The position numbers and the translations under genes were made by a program. From Pseudomonas sp. GM18 (GTDB taxonomy: Bacteria; Pseudomonadota; Gammaproteobacteria; Pseudomonadales; Pseudomonadaceae), in contig NZ_AKJT01000004.1 in NCBI RefSeq assembly GCF_000282195.1, forward strand, positions 1-64,000: 64,000 nucleotides of DNA, in the 5' to 3' direction. Positions 9,416 to 18,532 of the stretch are shown here, in pieces. The notes below the pieces were generated by a model. The model searched no databases, was not told the DNA's origin, and saw nothing but the letters and a program-made list of their open reading frames with translations. How positions within the stretch are numbered: the first letter of the stretch is position 1; each line of letters starts with the position of its first letter.

Positions 9416-9719
9416 CGGACGATGTGCTGAGCATCTCGATCGGGCGGATATCGAAATCCCGCTCCAGATACTCCATGCGCATGTCGAGGAACTGCTTCAT
9501 ATGGGGCAGGTTCGAGTGCACGTCCAGATGGGCCTGGGATTGCCAGATCTCGTAGAAGATAAACAGCGTCGGGTCCTGTTTGTCTCGCAGCATGTGGTAC
9601 TCGATGCAACCGGGTTCGGCGCGGCTCGGTTCGACGTAGGCACGGAAGAACGCTTCGAAGGCCTCGGCTTTTTCCGGGCGGGTCTTGGCGTGCAGGATGA
9701 AGCCTTGCAGTTCGCTCAT
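9405..9719 (-). CDS. Putative quinol monooxygenase (ABM domain, YgiN-like)
   Basis: 104 residues, an antibiotic-biosynthesis-monooxygenase fold protein (FILHAKTRPEKAEAFEAFF, then EPGCIEYHMLRDKQDPTLF and FYEIWQSQAHLDVH). E. coli YgiN oxidises menadiol and its gene lies next to mdaB; here the gene is divergent from mdaB, which supports a shared role in a quinone redox cycle. The start is the ATG at 9717-9719 with AGGAG upstream. The frame stays open to 10442 antisense to mdaB, but that extension has no protein-like features. Confidence 0.85.
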   Translation of the reverse strand: MSELQGFILHAKTRPEKAEAFEAFFRAYVEPSRAEPGCIEYHMLRDKQDPTLFIFYEIWQSQAHLDVHSNLPHMKQFLDMRMEYLERDFDIRPIEMLSTSSANR

Positions 9720-9881
9720 CAGGATCTCCTTAACAGTCAGAATCGGCGCAAGTCTATGGCAACAATCGCCTATTGATTCGTGCGTATTGGTCAAATGAAT
9801 TTTGCTGATTGAGCGCTTATTCCACGCGAGGCTGATGGCTACTCTGCCGCCATCGAATTTCAACCTTGCGAGATTTCTCCC

Positions 9882-10472
9882 ATGAAAAAAGTCCTGTTGC
9901 TCAATGGCGGCAAAAAATTTGCCCACTCCGATGGTCGCTACAACACGACGCTGCACGAAGCCGCGCTGAGCGTGCTGGATCGCGGTGGTGTGGATGTGAA
10001 AGCCACATTCATCGACGAGGGGTATGACATCGCCGAGGAAGTCGCCAAATTCCTCTGGGCCGATGTGATCATTTATCAGATGCCCGGCTGGTGGATGGGC
10101 GCGCCCTGGACCGTCAAGAAGTACGTCGATGAAGTCTTCACCGAAGGTCACGGCAGCCTCTACGCCAGCGATGGCCGCACACGCTCCGACGCGTCGCAGA
10201 AGTACGGCAGCGGTGGTTTGCTGCACGGTAAAAAATACATGCTGTCGCTGACCTGGAACGCACCGCAGCAAGCCTTCGACGACCCGACCGATTTCTTCGA
10301 AGCCAAGGGCGTGGACGCGGTGTACTTCCCGTTCCACAAGGCCAACACCTTCCTCGGCATGACCGGTTTGCCGACCTTTTTGTGTGTCGATGTGATGAAG
10401 CGCCCGAATATCGAAGCCGATGTGGTGCGTTATGAGCAGCACTTGACTGAGGTGTTTGGCCTTAATGCATAA
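9882..10472 (+). CDS. mdaB: MdaB, NADPH:quinone reductase
   Basis: 196 residues, a flavodoxin-fold FAD enzyme of the NQO/MdaB family, full length. Typical segments are MKKVLLLNGGKKFAHSDGR, QMPGWWMGAPWTVKKYVDEV and KKYMLSLTWNAP. It carries out two-electron reduction of quinones and protects against redox cycling. Divergent from the YgiN-like gene with about 160 bases between the starts. Confidence 0.93.
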   Translation: MKKVLLLNGGKKFAHSDGRYNTTLHEAALSVLDRGGVDVKATFIDEGYDIAEEVAKFLWADVIIYQMPGWWMGAPWTVKKYVDEVFTEGHGSLYASDGRTRSDASQKYGSGGLLHGKKYMLSLTWNAPQQAFDDPTDFFEAKGVDAVYFPFHKANTFLGMTGLPTFLCVDVMKRPNIEADVVRYEQHLTEVFGLNA

Positions 10473-10527
10473 CGCTCGGCTACTATCGATATCTGAAGCG
10501 GCGCAGGACTATCGATAAGGTACACAC

Positions 10528-11439
10528 GTGAAAGCCAGATCCGATGAGTTGCAGATTTTCGTCTGCGTGATTGAGTGCGGGTCGATTTCGGCTGCGGCTG
10601 AACAAGTCGGGCAAACGCCGTCGGCGGTCAGCCGCACGCTGTCGCGGCTGGAGGCCAAGCTCGACACCACGCTGATCAACCGCACCACGCGGCGCATGGA
10701 CCTGACCGAAGAGGGCAAGTATTTCTTCGAACACGCCAAACTGATTCTCGATCAGATGGACGAACTCGAAGAGCGCCTGTCCTCACGCCAGCAAACTCCG
10801 TCCGGGCGTCTGCGAATCAACGCGGCCTCGCCGTTCATGCTGCACGCCATCGTGCCGTACATCGATGAATTCCGCCGTCTCTACCCGGACATCCAGCTCG
10901 AACTCAACAGCAACGACCTGATCATCGACCTGCTCGAACAAAGCACCGATATCGCTATCCGCATCGGCACGCTGGCCGACTCGACCTTGCACGCCCGCTC
11001 TCTGGGTTGCAGCCCGCTGCACATCGTCGCCAGCCCGGCGTATCTGGAGCAACACGGCGTACCGAGCGCTGTCGAGGATTTGAGCGAGCACACGCTGCTG
11101 GGTTTTACCCATAACGAAGGCCTCAACCAATGGCCGCTGCGCTATGTCCACGGTGACCGCTGGCCGATCCAGGCGTCGATCAGCGCGTCGAGTGGCGAGA
11201 CGGTCAGGCACCTGGCGCTGGCCGGGCAAGGCATTGCCTGCCTGTCGCACTTCATGATCGTCGACGACATTAACGCCGGTCGCTTGCAGGTGCTGCTGGC
11301 GGAGTTCAACAGCGGATATCGCCAACCCATCAACGCGGTGTACTACCGCAACTCGCAGTTGGCCCTGCGGATCCAGTGCTTTCTTGACTTCATTCAGGGC
11401 AAGTTGGCGGCTTATGCGATTGCCGATTTCAGGGGCTGA
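10528..11439 (+). CDS. LysR-family transcriptional regulator
   Basis: 303 residues of the CrgA/AaeR-like LysR subgroup: helix-turn-helix ELQIFVCVIECGSISAAAE with SAVSRTLSRLEAKL, then the effector domain. It follows mdaB in the same direction after 55 bases. The gap contains ACTATCGATA twice (around 10481 and 10508), which could be an operator. It may regulate mdaB and the facing monooxygenase. Confidence 0.87.
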   Translation: MKARSDELQIFVCVIECGSISAAAEQVGQTPSAVSRTLSRLEAKLDTTLINRTTRRMDLTEEGKYFFEHAKLILDQMDELEERLSSRQQTPSGRLRINAASPFMLHAIVPYIDEFRRLYPDIQLELNSNDLIIDLLEQSTDIAIRIGTLADSTLHARSLGCSPLHIVASPAYLEQHGVPSAVEDLSEHTLLGFTHNEGLNQWPLRYVHGDRWPIQASISASSGETVRHLALAGQGIACLSHFMIVDDINAGRLQVLLAEFNSGYRQPINAVYYRNSQLALRIQCFLDFIQGKLAAYAIADFRG

Positions 11440-11547
11440 TTCGGGAATCCCTGCGTGCCGAAGCGTACTTTGGTGGTTGAATGGATTCGTAACAATATGG
11501 TGTGAATGGTGCTGGAGCGAAGCATAGCTGCGCTATCACTCCTCAAG

Positions 11548-11572
11548 CGGCTGTCCTGGGGCGGCCGTTTTT
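11548..11572 (+). terminator. Terminator after the LysR gene
   Basis: Hairpin CGGCTGTC / GGCGGCCG-type stem (11548-11567, eight pairs including two G-U) followed by TTTTTGTTTTC. It separates the LysR gene from the Fic gene. Confidence 0.7.
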
Positions 11573-11650
11573 GTTTTCTGGTTTGATCAAACACAGTCTC
11601 TGAGCCTATGGTTGATTCCATAATGTGGGTCGGGCCAGGAAGCGTGAAAA

Positions 11651-12268
11651 ATGAACAACCGCTACGATGCCGAAGGGTCGCAAAGTACCTATGAACCTGA
11701 TTCGGATGAACAGGTATTAGCCAATAAGCTAGGTATTATCGATCCGAAGGATATGGACGAGGCGGAACTGGTGCTGCTGGAAAAGCTGTATCAGTCAGTG
11801 TTGATCAAGGATCTGCCTGATCGACAATTGACTGTTCAGGACCTTAAAGACTGGCATCGAAAATGGCTTGGAAACATCTATCCGTGGGCTGGAGACATTC
11901 GTTTGGTAAATATGGGCAAGGGAGGTTTTTTCTTCGCGGCAGCGCCGCAAATTCCCCGGCTGCTCGTTGATTTCGAAAAAGAATGTCTTGCCAGATTCAC
12001 ACCTTGCAGTAGTTGTACGGACGAAGCATTGATCAAGGCGATCGCCTTGACTCATGTGGAGTTCATCCTGATTCACCCGTTCCGCGAAGGTAATGGACGC
12101 TTGTCCCGGTTACTGGCGGATGTAATGGCCGTCCAGGCAGGGCGCACGCCGCTGGATTACAGCAGTTGGGAGGCGAACAAGGACGCTTACTTTGCAGCGA
12201 TCAATCAAGGCCTCAACTGCAACTACGAACCCATGGAGCACTGGGTTCGGCGAGCATTGTCGGTATAA
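11651..12268 (+). CDS. fic: Class I-type Fic protein (AMP transferase toxin)
   Basis: 205 residues with a complete Fic active site HPFREGNGRLSR: catalytic H142, acidic E146, R150 and R153. The flap region NIYPWAGDIRLVNMG is typical of short Fic toxins, which transfer AMP from ATP to targets such as gyrase. No inhibitory [ST]xxxE[GN] helix is visible within the protein, so a separate antitoxin is expected; none lies upstream, but a candidate lies just downstream on the other strand (12303-12464). Ribosome site AGGAAG precedes the ATG. Confidence 0.92.
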   Translation: MNNRYDAEGSQSTYEPDSDEQVLANKLGIIDPKDMDEAELVLLEKLYQSVLIKDLPDRQLTVQDLKDWHRKWLGNIYPWAGDIRLVNMGKGGFFFAAAPQIPRLLVDFEKECLARFTPCSSCTDEALIKAIALTHVEFILIHPFREGNGRLSRLLADVMAVQAGRTPLDYSSWEANKDAYFAAINQGLNCNYEPMEHWVRRALSV

Positions 12269-12302
12269 GCGGTCAAAGATGCCGCAGCACCGATTTGCCT
12301 CC

Positions 12303-12464
12303 CTACTGTGCAAGATTGAGATGCTGGAACTTACTGGTTTTGCCTTTGAGCTTGCGTTCGATCACTTCAATACTCTGGCCCGTTTCGATCGCTGTAGAGC
12401 TGGCGATAGCGCGAATCACAGTATCGGAATTCAGTTTTTTGCCATTACGGCGCACAGTTGCCAT
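12303..12464 (-). CDS. Small VbhA-like candidate antitoxin facing fic
   Basis: 53-residue reading frame below the usual gene-length cut-off. Its middle, AIASSTAIETGQSIEVIE followed by RKLKGKTS, follows the pattern of VbhA-type Fic antitoxins: a helix with [ST]xxxE (S23 to E27), then a Ser-containing turn and a second helix ending in a Gly. The last position of the motif is Thr with Gly next to it, not the standard Gly/Asn. The stop is 34 bases from the fic stop. The ribosome site is weak (TTGAG). Known Fic antitoxin genes usually lie upstream in the same direction, so this orientation is odd. Coding status is likely, not proven. Confidence 0.55.
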   Translation of the reverse strand: MATVRRNGKKLNSDTVIRAIASSTAIETGQSIEVIERKLKGKTSKFQHLNLAQ

Positions 12465-12671
12465 TGACGTGGCTCAATCGGGGAACGAGTGCTGAGTATA
12501 GCGCTTGTTGTCAGGCTGAAAACTCAATGCCTCGTTCCCAGCTCTATTCCGCTGCCGCCAAACCGATTCACTAAGGGGGTGCTGGCCTCTGCGCCCCATT
12601 CACTGGCCCGCCCGCCGTCAATTCCGTAACATCCGCGTCCCTCTTTTCCCGCCTGCATTTTTAGGTAAGCC

Positions 12672-14117
12672 ATGAAATCCAAACGTCTGCGCGCCGATGT
12701 CCTGGCCGGACTCACCACCTCTTTTGCCCTGCTCCCCGAATGCATCGCCTTCGCGCTGGTGGCCCACCTCAATCCATTGATGGGGCTTTACGGCGCTTTC
12801 ATCATCTGCACCCTGACGGCGCTCTTCGGCGGACGGCCGGGGATGGTGTCCGGTGCCGCCGGCTCGATGGCGGTGGTGATCGTCGCGCTGGTGGTGCAAC
12901 ACGGCGTCCAGTACTTGCTGGCGACGGTGCTGCTGGGCGGGCTGATCATGCTGGCGTTCGGTCTGTTGAGGCTGGGCAAGCTGGTGCGCATGGTGCCGCA
13001 CCCGGTGATGCTCGGCTTCGTCAACGGCCTGGCAATCGTCATTGCCCTGGCCCAGTTGGAGCACTTCAAGAGCGGTGAGGCCTGGTTGAGTGGCGCGCCG
13101 CTGTACTTGATGATCGGGCTGGTGGTGCTGACGATGGCCATTGTCTACCTGATGCCGCGCCTGACGCGGGCCGTGCCGCCGGCGCTGGTGGCGATTCTGA
13201 GCGTTGGGCTGGCGGTTTATCTGCTCGGTCTGCCGACCCGTACCTTGGGTGACATGGCGCACATTGCCGGTGGCTTGCCGGGGTTTGCGCTGCCAGACAT
13301 CCCCTGGAGCCTGGAGACTCTGCGCATCGTCGCCCCTTACGCGATATTGATGGCATTGGTCGGTCTTTTGGAAACCCTGCTGACCCTGAACCTGACCGAC
13401 GAGATCACTGAGAGCCGTGGTTACCCGGATCGAGAGTGCGTGGCATTGGGCGCTGCCAATGTGGTCTCTGGTATGTTCGGTGGCATGGGCGGCTGCGCCA
13501 TGATCGGGCAAACCGTGATCAACCTCAGCTCTGGCGGTCGCGGTCGGCTGTCTGGTGCGGTGGCCGGGGGGATGATCCTGCTGTTTGTGCTGTTCCTTTC
13601 GCCGCTGATCGAGCGCATTCCGCTGGCCGCATTGGTCGGGGTGATGTTCGTGGTGTCGCAGCAGACGTTCGCCTGGGCTTCGCTGCGGGTGCTTAACAAG
13701 GTGCCGCTGAACGATGTCTTGGTGATCATCGCGGTCACGGTGATTACGGTGTTCACCGATCTGGCCATCGCCGTGTTGTGCGGGATCATCATTGCGGCGC
13801 TCAACTTTGCCTGGCAACAGGCTCGCGAGCTATATGCCGACAGTCACGTTGAAGCCGACGGCAGCAAGCTCTACCTCCTGCATGGCACGTTGTTCTTCGC
13901 CTCGACGACACCTTTTCTCAACCAGTTCGATCCCGCCAACGACCCGTCCGTGGTCACCGTCGACTGTCGCCACCTGAGCTTTGTCGACTACTCGGCCATC
14001 GCCGCGCTGAAGACATTGCGCGAGCGCTACACCAAGGCTGGCAAGCAGCTACGCGTTCTGCACCTGTCCGAACGCTGCAAGAAACTGCTCAAGCGCGCCA
14101 GCGAGCATCACGACTGA
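12672..14117 (+). CDS. SulP-family anion permease with C-terminal STAS domain
   Basis: 481 residues, about 12 membrane segments and a C-terminal STAS domain (about 395-478; VVTVDCRHLSFVDYSAIAAL). The SulP core motifs GLTTSFALLPECIAFALVA and NVVSGMFGGMGGCAMIGQT are clear. Members import sulfate, bicarbonate or dicarboxylates with H+ or Na+; the substrate cannot be read from sequence. Monocistronic, followed by a REP palindrome. Confidence 0.9.
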   Translation: MKSKRLRADVLAGLTTSFALLPECIAFALVAHLNPLMGLYGAFIICTLTALFGGRPGMVSGAAGSMAVVIVALVVQHGVQYLLATVLLGGLIMLAFGLLRLGKLVRMVPHPVMLGFVNGLAIVIALAQLEHFKSGEAWLSGAPLYLMIGLVVLTMAIVYLMPRLTRAVPPALVAILSVGLAVYLLGLPTRTLGDMAHIAGGLPGFALPDIPWSLETLRIVAPYAILMALVGLLETLLTLNLTDEITESRGYPDRECVALGAANVVSGMFGGMGGCAMIGQTVINLSSGGRGRLSGAVAGGMILLFVLFLSPLIERIPLAALVGVMFVVSQQTFAWASLRVLNKVPLNDVLVIIAVTVITVFTDLAIAVLCGIIIAALNFAWQQARELYADSHVEADGSKLYLLHGTLFFASTTPFLNQFDPANDPSVVTVDCRHLSFVDYSAIAALKTLRERYTKAGKQLRVLHLSERCKKLLKRASEHHD

Positions 14118-14131
14118 AATTGATGAGTGAT

Positions 14132-14162
14132 GATCGTTCCCACGCAGTGCGTGGGAACGATC
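14132..14162. repeat. REP palindrome
   Basis: Perfect 15-bp inverted repeat with one central base (GATCGTTCCCACGCA / TGCGTGGGAACGATC), the same family as the pair at 8458-8575. It lies between the SulP gene and the GntP gene and may act as a transcript-stabilising or terminating hairpin. Confidence 0.85.
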
Positions 14163-14338
14163 CGTGTCTGTGATGAAAATTCCGCTACCCGATTTTCATA
14201 ACCCGCGATCCCCCATACCTCTGCACGACATCCCTTATCCCTCCACGAAAATTACTTTCACTTCGTTTGAAAGTGGCTCGTCGAAATGATTTATGAGTTT
14301 CACAACCCATTCGACGTGACCCTTTCGAGGAGTACCGC

Positions 14339-15688
14339 ATGACGCTTTCCTTCGGGTATTGGCTGTTGGTTTACGCCGCCATCGCCATCATTGCGCTGAT
14401 CGTTCTGATCGCCCGTTACCGGATCAATCCCTTCATTGTGATCACTCTGGTGTCCATCGGCCTGGCGCTGTTGGCGGGGATGCCGCCGTCGGGTGTAGTG
14501 GGGGCGTATGAGGCCGGGGTTGGCAAGACGCTGGGGCACATTGCGCTGGTGGTGGCGCTGGGCACGATGCTCGGCAAGATGATGGCCGAGTCCGGCGGTG
14601 CGGAGCAGGTGGCGCGCACCTTGATCGACCGTTTCGGTGAGAAAAATGCCCACTGGGCGATGGTGTGTATCGCCTTTCTTGTAGGGCTGCCGCTGTTCTT
14701 CGAGGTCGGTTTTGTCTTGCTGGTGCCGATCGCATTCACCGTGGCGCGGCGGGTGGGCGTGTCGATTCTGATGGTCGGTTTACCGATGGTCGCGGGGCTC
14801 TCGGTGGTCCACGCGCTGGTACCGCCACACCCGGCGGCGATGCTGGCGGTGCAGGTCTATCAGGCATCGGTGGGGCAGACCTTGCTCTACGCGATTCTGA
14901 TCGGTATTCCGACCGCGATCATCGCCGGTCCTTTGTACGCAAAATTCATCGTGCCGCGCATTCAACTGCCGGACGATAACCCCCTGGAGCGCCAGTTCCT
15001 GGAGCGTGAGCCGCGCGATAGCCTGCCGGGTTTTGGTGTCACCATGGCCACGATTCTGTTGCCGGTGGTGCTGATGTTGATCGGTGGCTGGGCCAACCTG
15101 ATCTCCACGCCGGGTAGCGGTTTCAATCAGTTCCTGCTGTTCATCGGCAACTCGGTGATCGCCTTGCTGCTGGCGACTTTGCTGAGTTTCTGGACACTCG
15201 GCCTGGCGCAGGGCTTCAACCGCGAATCGATCCTCAAGTTCACCAATGAATGCCTGGCGCCGACCGCCAGCATCACCTTGCTGGTTGGTGCCGGTGGTGG
15301 CTTGAATCGGATTCTGGTGGACGCTGGCGTCACCAATCAGATCGTCAGCCTCGCCGATGAATTCCAGTTGTCGCCGTTGTTGATGGGTTGGCTGTTCGCT
15401 GCGTTGATGCGCATCGCCACTGGTTCCGCCACTGTGGCCATGACCACCGCTTCAGGGATTGTCGCGCCGGTGGCCGTTGGTCTGGGTTATCCCCATCCGG
15501 AGTTGTTGGTGCTGGCGACCGGGGCGGGGTCGGTTATCTTTTCCCACGTCAACGACGGCGGCTTCTGGTTGATCAAGGAATACTTCAACATGACCGTCAC
15601 CCAGACCTTCAAGACCTGGACAGTGCTCGAGACGCTGATCTCGGTGGTCGCCTTCGGCCTGACCGTAGGCCTTTCTCACCTGCTTTAG
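14339..15688 (+). CDS. GntP-family H+ symporter, probably for an N-acyl-D-amino acid or sugar acid
   Basis: 449 residues with 12-14 hydrophobic helices; GntP hallmarks include GFVLLVPIAFTVARR, VPPHPAAMLAV and ATGSATVAMTTASGI. The family carries gluconate, other sugar acids and D-serine (DsdX). Because an RpiR regulator and a D-aminoacylase follow within 16 bases and 1 base, its cargo here is more likely a D-amino acid derivative than gluconate; that is inference from context. Confidence 0.88.
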   Translation: MTLSFGYWLLVYAAIAIIALIVLIARYRINPFIVITLVSIGLALLAGMPPSGVVGAYEAGVGKTLGHIALVVALGTMLGKMMAESGGAEQVARTLIDRFGEKNAHWAMVCIAFLVGLPLFFEVGFVLLVPIAFTVARRVGVSILMVGLPMVAGLSVVHALVPPHPAAMLAVQVYQASVGQTLLYAILIGIPTAIIAGPLYAKFIVPRIQLPDDNPLERQFLEREPRDSLPGFGVTMATILLPVVLMLIGGWANLISTPGSGFNQFLLFIGNSVIALLLATLLSFWTLGLAQGFNRESILKFTNECLAPTASITLLVGAGGGLNRILVDAGVTNQIVSLADEFQLSPLLMGWLFAALMRIATGSATVAMTTASGIVAPVAVGLGYPHPELLVLATGAGSVIFSHVNDGGFWLIKEYFNMTVTQTFKTWTVLETLISVVAFGLTVGLSHLL

Positions 15689-15703
15689 TCGGAGCCATCC
15701 GCC

Positions 15704-16564
15704 ATGGACATCCTCTATCAGATCCGCGCTCGTCAGGAATCCTTCAGCGCCGGCGAAGGACGTATCGCTCGGCTGATGCTCGACGACGTAGGATTTGCCG
15801 CGTCCGCCAGCCTCGATGAACTGGCGCAGCGAGCGGAAGTCAGCACCGCCACGCTGTCGCGATTCGCCCGTACAGTCGGTTGCCGCGACCTGCGGGATTT
15901 GCGCCTGCAACTGGCCCAGGCCAGCGGTGTCGGCAGCCGCTTTCTCGACCCGGCGGGCACGCCCGAACAGTCGGCGTTTTACGGGCAGATCGTTGGCGAT
16001 ATCGAGTCGACCTTGCGCCAGCACCTGGCAGCGTTCGATGAGTCGCGCTTCGCCGATGCGGTGAAGTTGCTGGGCAAGGCGCGGATGATTCACACCTTCG
16101 GCATGGGTGGCTGCTCGACCCTGTGCAGCGATGAACTGCAAGTGCGCCTGGTGCGTCTCGGCTACCCGATTGCGGTGTGCCACGACCCGGTGATGATGCG
16201 CGTCACCGCCGCCAGTCTTGGCGCCGAACACGCGGTCATCGCCTGCTCGCTGACCGGCATCACGCCCGAGCTGCTCGAAGCGGTGGAGTTGGCGCGCAGC
16301 TACGGCGCACGAATTCTCGCCATCACCCGCGCCGACTCGCCGCTGGCGCACTTGGCCGATGTGCTGTTGCCGCTGCAAAGCGCCGAGACTTCGTTTATCT
16401 ACAAACCCACGGCGGCGCGCTACGGCATGTTGTTGGCCATCGACGTGCTCGCCACCGAGCTGGCGCTGGCCAGTCCTGAAGACAATCAAGAACGTCTGCG
16501 GCGGATCAAACTGGCCCTGGACGACTACCGTGGAGGCGACGATCAGTTGCCGCTGGGAGACTGA
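15704..16564 (+). CDS. RpiR/MurR-family regulator with SIS domain
   Basis: 286 residues. The N-terminal RpiR helix-turn-helix (about 1-80; SLDELAQRAEVSTATLSRFAR) is joined to a SIS sugar- or ligand-binding domain (about 125-260; MIHTFGMGGCSTLCSDELQ, then VIACSLTGITPELLEAVELA). It sits between the permease and the D-aminoacylase and probably senses their substrate. Its stop is one base from the next start. Confidence 0.9.
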   Translation: MDILYQIRARQESFSAGEGRIARLMLDDVGFAASASLDELAQRAEVSTATLSRFARTVGCRDLRDLRLQLAQASGVGSRFLDPAGTPEQSAFYGQIVGDIESTLRQHLAAFDESRFADAVKLLGKARMIHTFGMGGCSTLCSDELQVRLVRLGYPIAVCHDPVMMRVTAASLGAEHAVIACSLTGITPELLEAVELARSYGARILAITRADSPLAHLADVLLPLQSAETSFIYKPTAARYGMLLAIDVLATELALASPEDNQERLRRIKLALDDYRGGDDQLPLGD

Positions 16565-16565
16565 C

Positions 16566-18023
16566 ATGACGTACGACACGCTGATCCGCAATGCGCTGAT
16601 TATCGACGGCAGCAACACCCCCGGTTACCCCGCTGATGTGGCGATTCTGAACGGCCGCATCGAGCGTATCGGCGACTTGCGCGATGCGAGTGCCACCGAA
16701 GAAATCGATGCCGCTGGCCGAGTATTGGCGCCGGGTTTCATCGATGTGCATACCCACGACGATACGGTGGTGATTCGTCAGCCGCAAATGCTGCCCAAGC
16801 TCAGCCAGGGCGTGACCACGGTGATTGTCGGCAACTGCGGGATCAGCGCTTCACCGGTCAGCTTGCGCGGCGATCCGCCGGACCCGATGAACCTGCTCGG
16901 CACCGCTGCGGCGTTTGTTTATCCGCGCTTCAGCGACTATCGCGCCGCCGTCGAAGCGGCCAATACCACGCTGAACGTGGCTGCGCTGGTGGGGCACACC
17001 GCGTTGCGCAGCAACCATCTCGACGACCTGTTTCGCACTGCCACGCCGGATGAAATCAGCGCGATGCGCGAGCAACTACGCGACAGCCTTGAAGCCGGTG
17101 CCTTGGGTTTATCCACAGGCCTGGCCTACGCCAGTGCATTCTCGGCATCCACCGACGAAGTGATGCAGCTGACCGAAGAACTGACGGCATTCGGTGCGGT
17201 GTACACCACCCATTTGCGCAGCGAATTCGAACCGGTATTAGAGGCCATGGACGAAGCATTCCAGATCGGTCGGCATGCGCAATCCCCGGTGATCATTTCC
17301 CACCTCAAATGCGCCGGGGCCGGCAACTGGGGGCGTAGTCCGCAACTGCTGGCCTCGCTTGAGGAGGCTGCGAGATCTCATCCGGTAGCTTGCGATTGTT
17401 ATCCCTACGCGGCGAGTTCTTCGACGCTGGACCTCAAGCAAGTCACCGACGCCCATCGCATCACCATCACCTGGTCCACGCCGCACCCGGAACTGGGTGG
17501 CCGCGACCTGATGGACATCGCCGCTGAATGGAACGTGCCCTTGCTCGAAGCTGCCCGCCGCTTGCAACCGGCCGGTGCGGTGTACTACGGCATGGACGAG
17601 GCCGATGTACGAAGCATCCTCGCGCACCCGTTGTCGATGGTCGGCTCCGACGGTTTGCCGGAAGACCCGTTTCCGCATCCACGCCTGTGGGGCGCATTCC
17701 CACGAGTACTCGGACATTTCAGTCGCGACGTCGGACTGTTTCCGCTGCACACTGCCGTGCACAAAATGACCGGGTTGTCGGCAGCGCGATTTGGCTTGAA
17801 GGAACGGGGTGAAATCCGTGAAGGGCATTGGGCGGACCTGGTGTTGTTCGATCCTGCGGCGATTCGCGATGTGGCGGATTTCAACGATCCGCAACGGGCG
17901 GCGGAAGGGATTGATGGGGTGTGGATAAATGGCGTCTTGAGTTACCGCGACGGTCAGGCGAATGGACGAAGGGAAGGGCGGTTTCTGGCGCGGGAAGGGG
18001 ATTTGCGTGAAGGGTTTCAGTAA
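16566..18023 (+). CDS. D-aminoacylase (N-acyl-D-amino-acid deacylase)
   Basis: 485 residues, the usual length of the family. Metal-dependent amidohydrolase: the HxH pair is H62/H64 in FIDVHTHDD, and the Cys ligand characteristic of D-aminoacylases is C91 in VGNCGIS. Further conserved segments are TTHLRSE, ISHLKCAG and MVGSDGLPEDPFPHPR. It removes the acyl group from N-acyl-D-amino acids to release D-amino acids. I start it at the ATG at 16566; the longer frame runs antiparallel to nothing but overlaps the regulator. Confidence 0.93.
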   Translation: MTYDTLIRNALIIDGSNTPGYPADVAILNGRIERIGDLRDASATEEIDAAGRVLAPGFIDVHTHDDTVVIRQPQMLPKLSQGVTTVIVGNCGISASPVSLRGDPPDPMNLLGTAAAFVYPRFSDYRAAVEAANTTLNVAALVGHTALRSNHLDDLFRTATPDEISAMREQLRDSLEAGALGLSTGLAYASAFSASTDEVMQLTEELTAFGAVYTTHLRSEFEPVLEAMDEAFQIGRHAQSPVIISHLKCAGAGNWGRSPQLLASLEEAARSHPVACDCYPYAASSSTLDLKQVTDAHRITITWSTPHPELGGRDLMDIAAEWNVPLLEAARRLQPAGAVYYGMDEADVRSILAHPLSMVGSDGLPEDPFPHPRLWGAFPRVLGHFSRDVGLFPLHTAVHKMTGLSAARFGLKERGEIREGHWADLVLFDPAAIRDVADFNDPQRAAEGIDGVWINGVLSYRDGQANGRREGRFLAREGDLREGFQ

Positions 18024-18143
18024 GCGTTCCGAGGAGCCTGTCACGGTAGTGGCACATTGCAATTAAAGAAAGCCGTCGCCAAGCCGAAGCGCTGACATGC
18101 AGCCCAACTACAATGGGTGTCTTTTCAGTCAGGGAGCAACCCA

Positions 18144-18512
18144 ATGAGCTTCGGCAAAACCACCCCGATCCTGCGGATTTTCGACGAAACCAAGGCATTG
18201 GAGTTCTATGTCGACTTTCTCGGGTTCAAGGTCGATTGGCAGCATCGTTTCGAAGCCGGTTTTCCACTGTATCTGCAAATCTCCCGCGGCGAATGTGTGC
18301 TGCATCTGTCCGAGCACCACGGCGATGCGACACCGGGCTCAGCCCTGCGCATCGAGACCGATGAGCTTGAGGTGTTCCAGCAGCAATTGCTCGCCAGGGA
18401 ATATGCCTTCGCCCGTCCGCAGATTCAGGCCATGCCCTGGGGTAGCCAGGACATGACCATCAGTGATCCCTTCGGGAATCGGTTGGTGTTTACCAATGCG
18501 ATCAGCGTTTGA
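18144..18512 (+). CDS. VOC-fold protein (glyoxalase/bleomycin resistance family)
   Basis: 122 residues, a single vicinal-oxygen-chelate domain: FDETKALEFYVDFLGFKVDW at the start and MTISDPFGNRLVF at the end. Such proteins act as bleomycin-binding or metal-dependent isomerase/dioxygenase enzymes; no substrate can be named. AGGGAG ribosome site. It is convergent with the Tc operon, 20 bases between stops. Confidence 0.87.
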   Translation: MSFGKTTPILRIFDETKALEFYVDFLGFKVDWQHRFEAGFPLYLQISRGECVLHLSEHHGDATPGSALRIETDELEVFQQQLLAREYAFARPQIQAMPWGSQDMTISDPFGNRLVFTNAISV

Positions 18513-18532
18513 GCGGGTCAGACACTGATCGC

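Noticed and set aside
9720..10442. Long minus-strand open frame antisense to mdaB, joined to the monooxygenase gene
   Set aside because: The extension has no ribosome site or domain, and mdaB on the other strand is well conserved.
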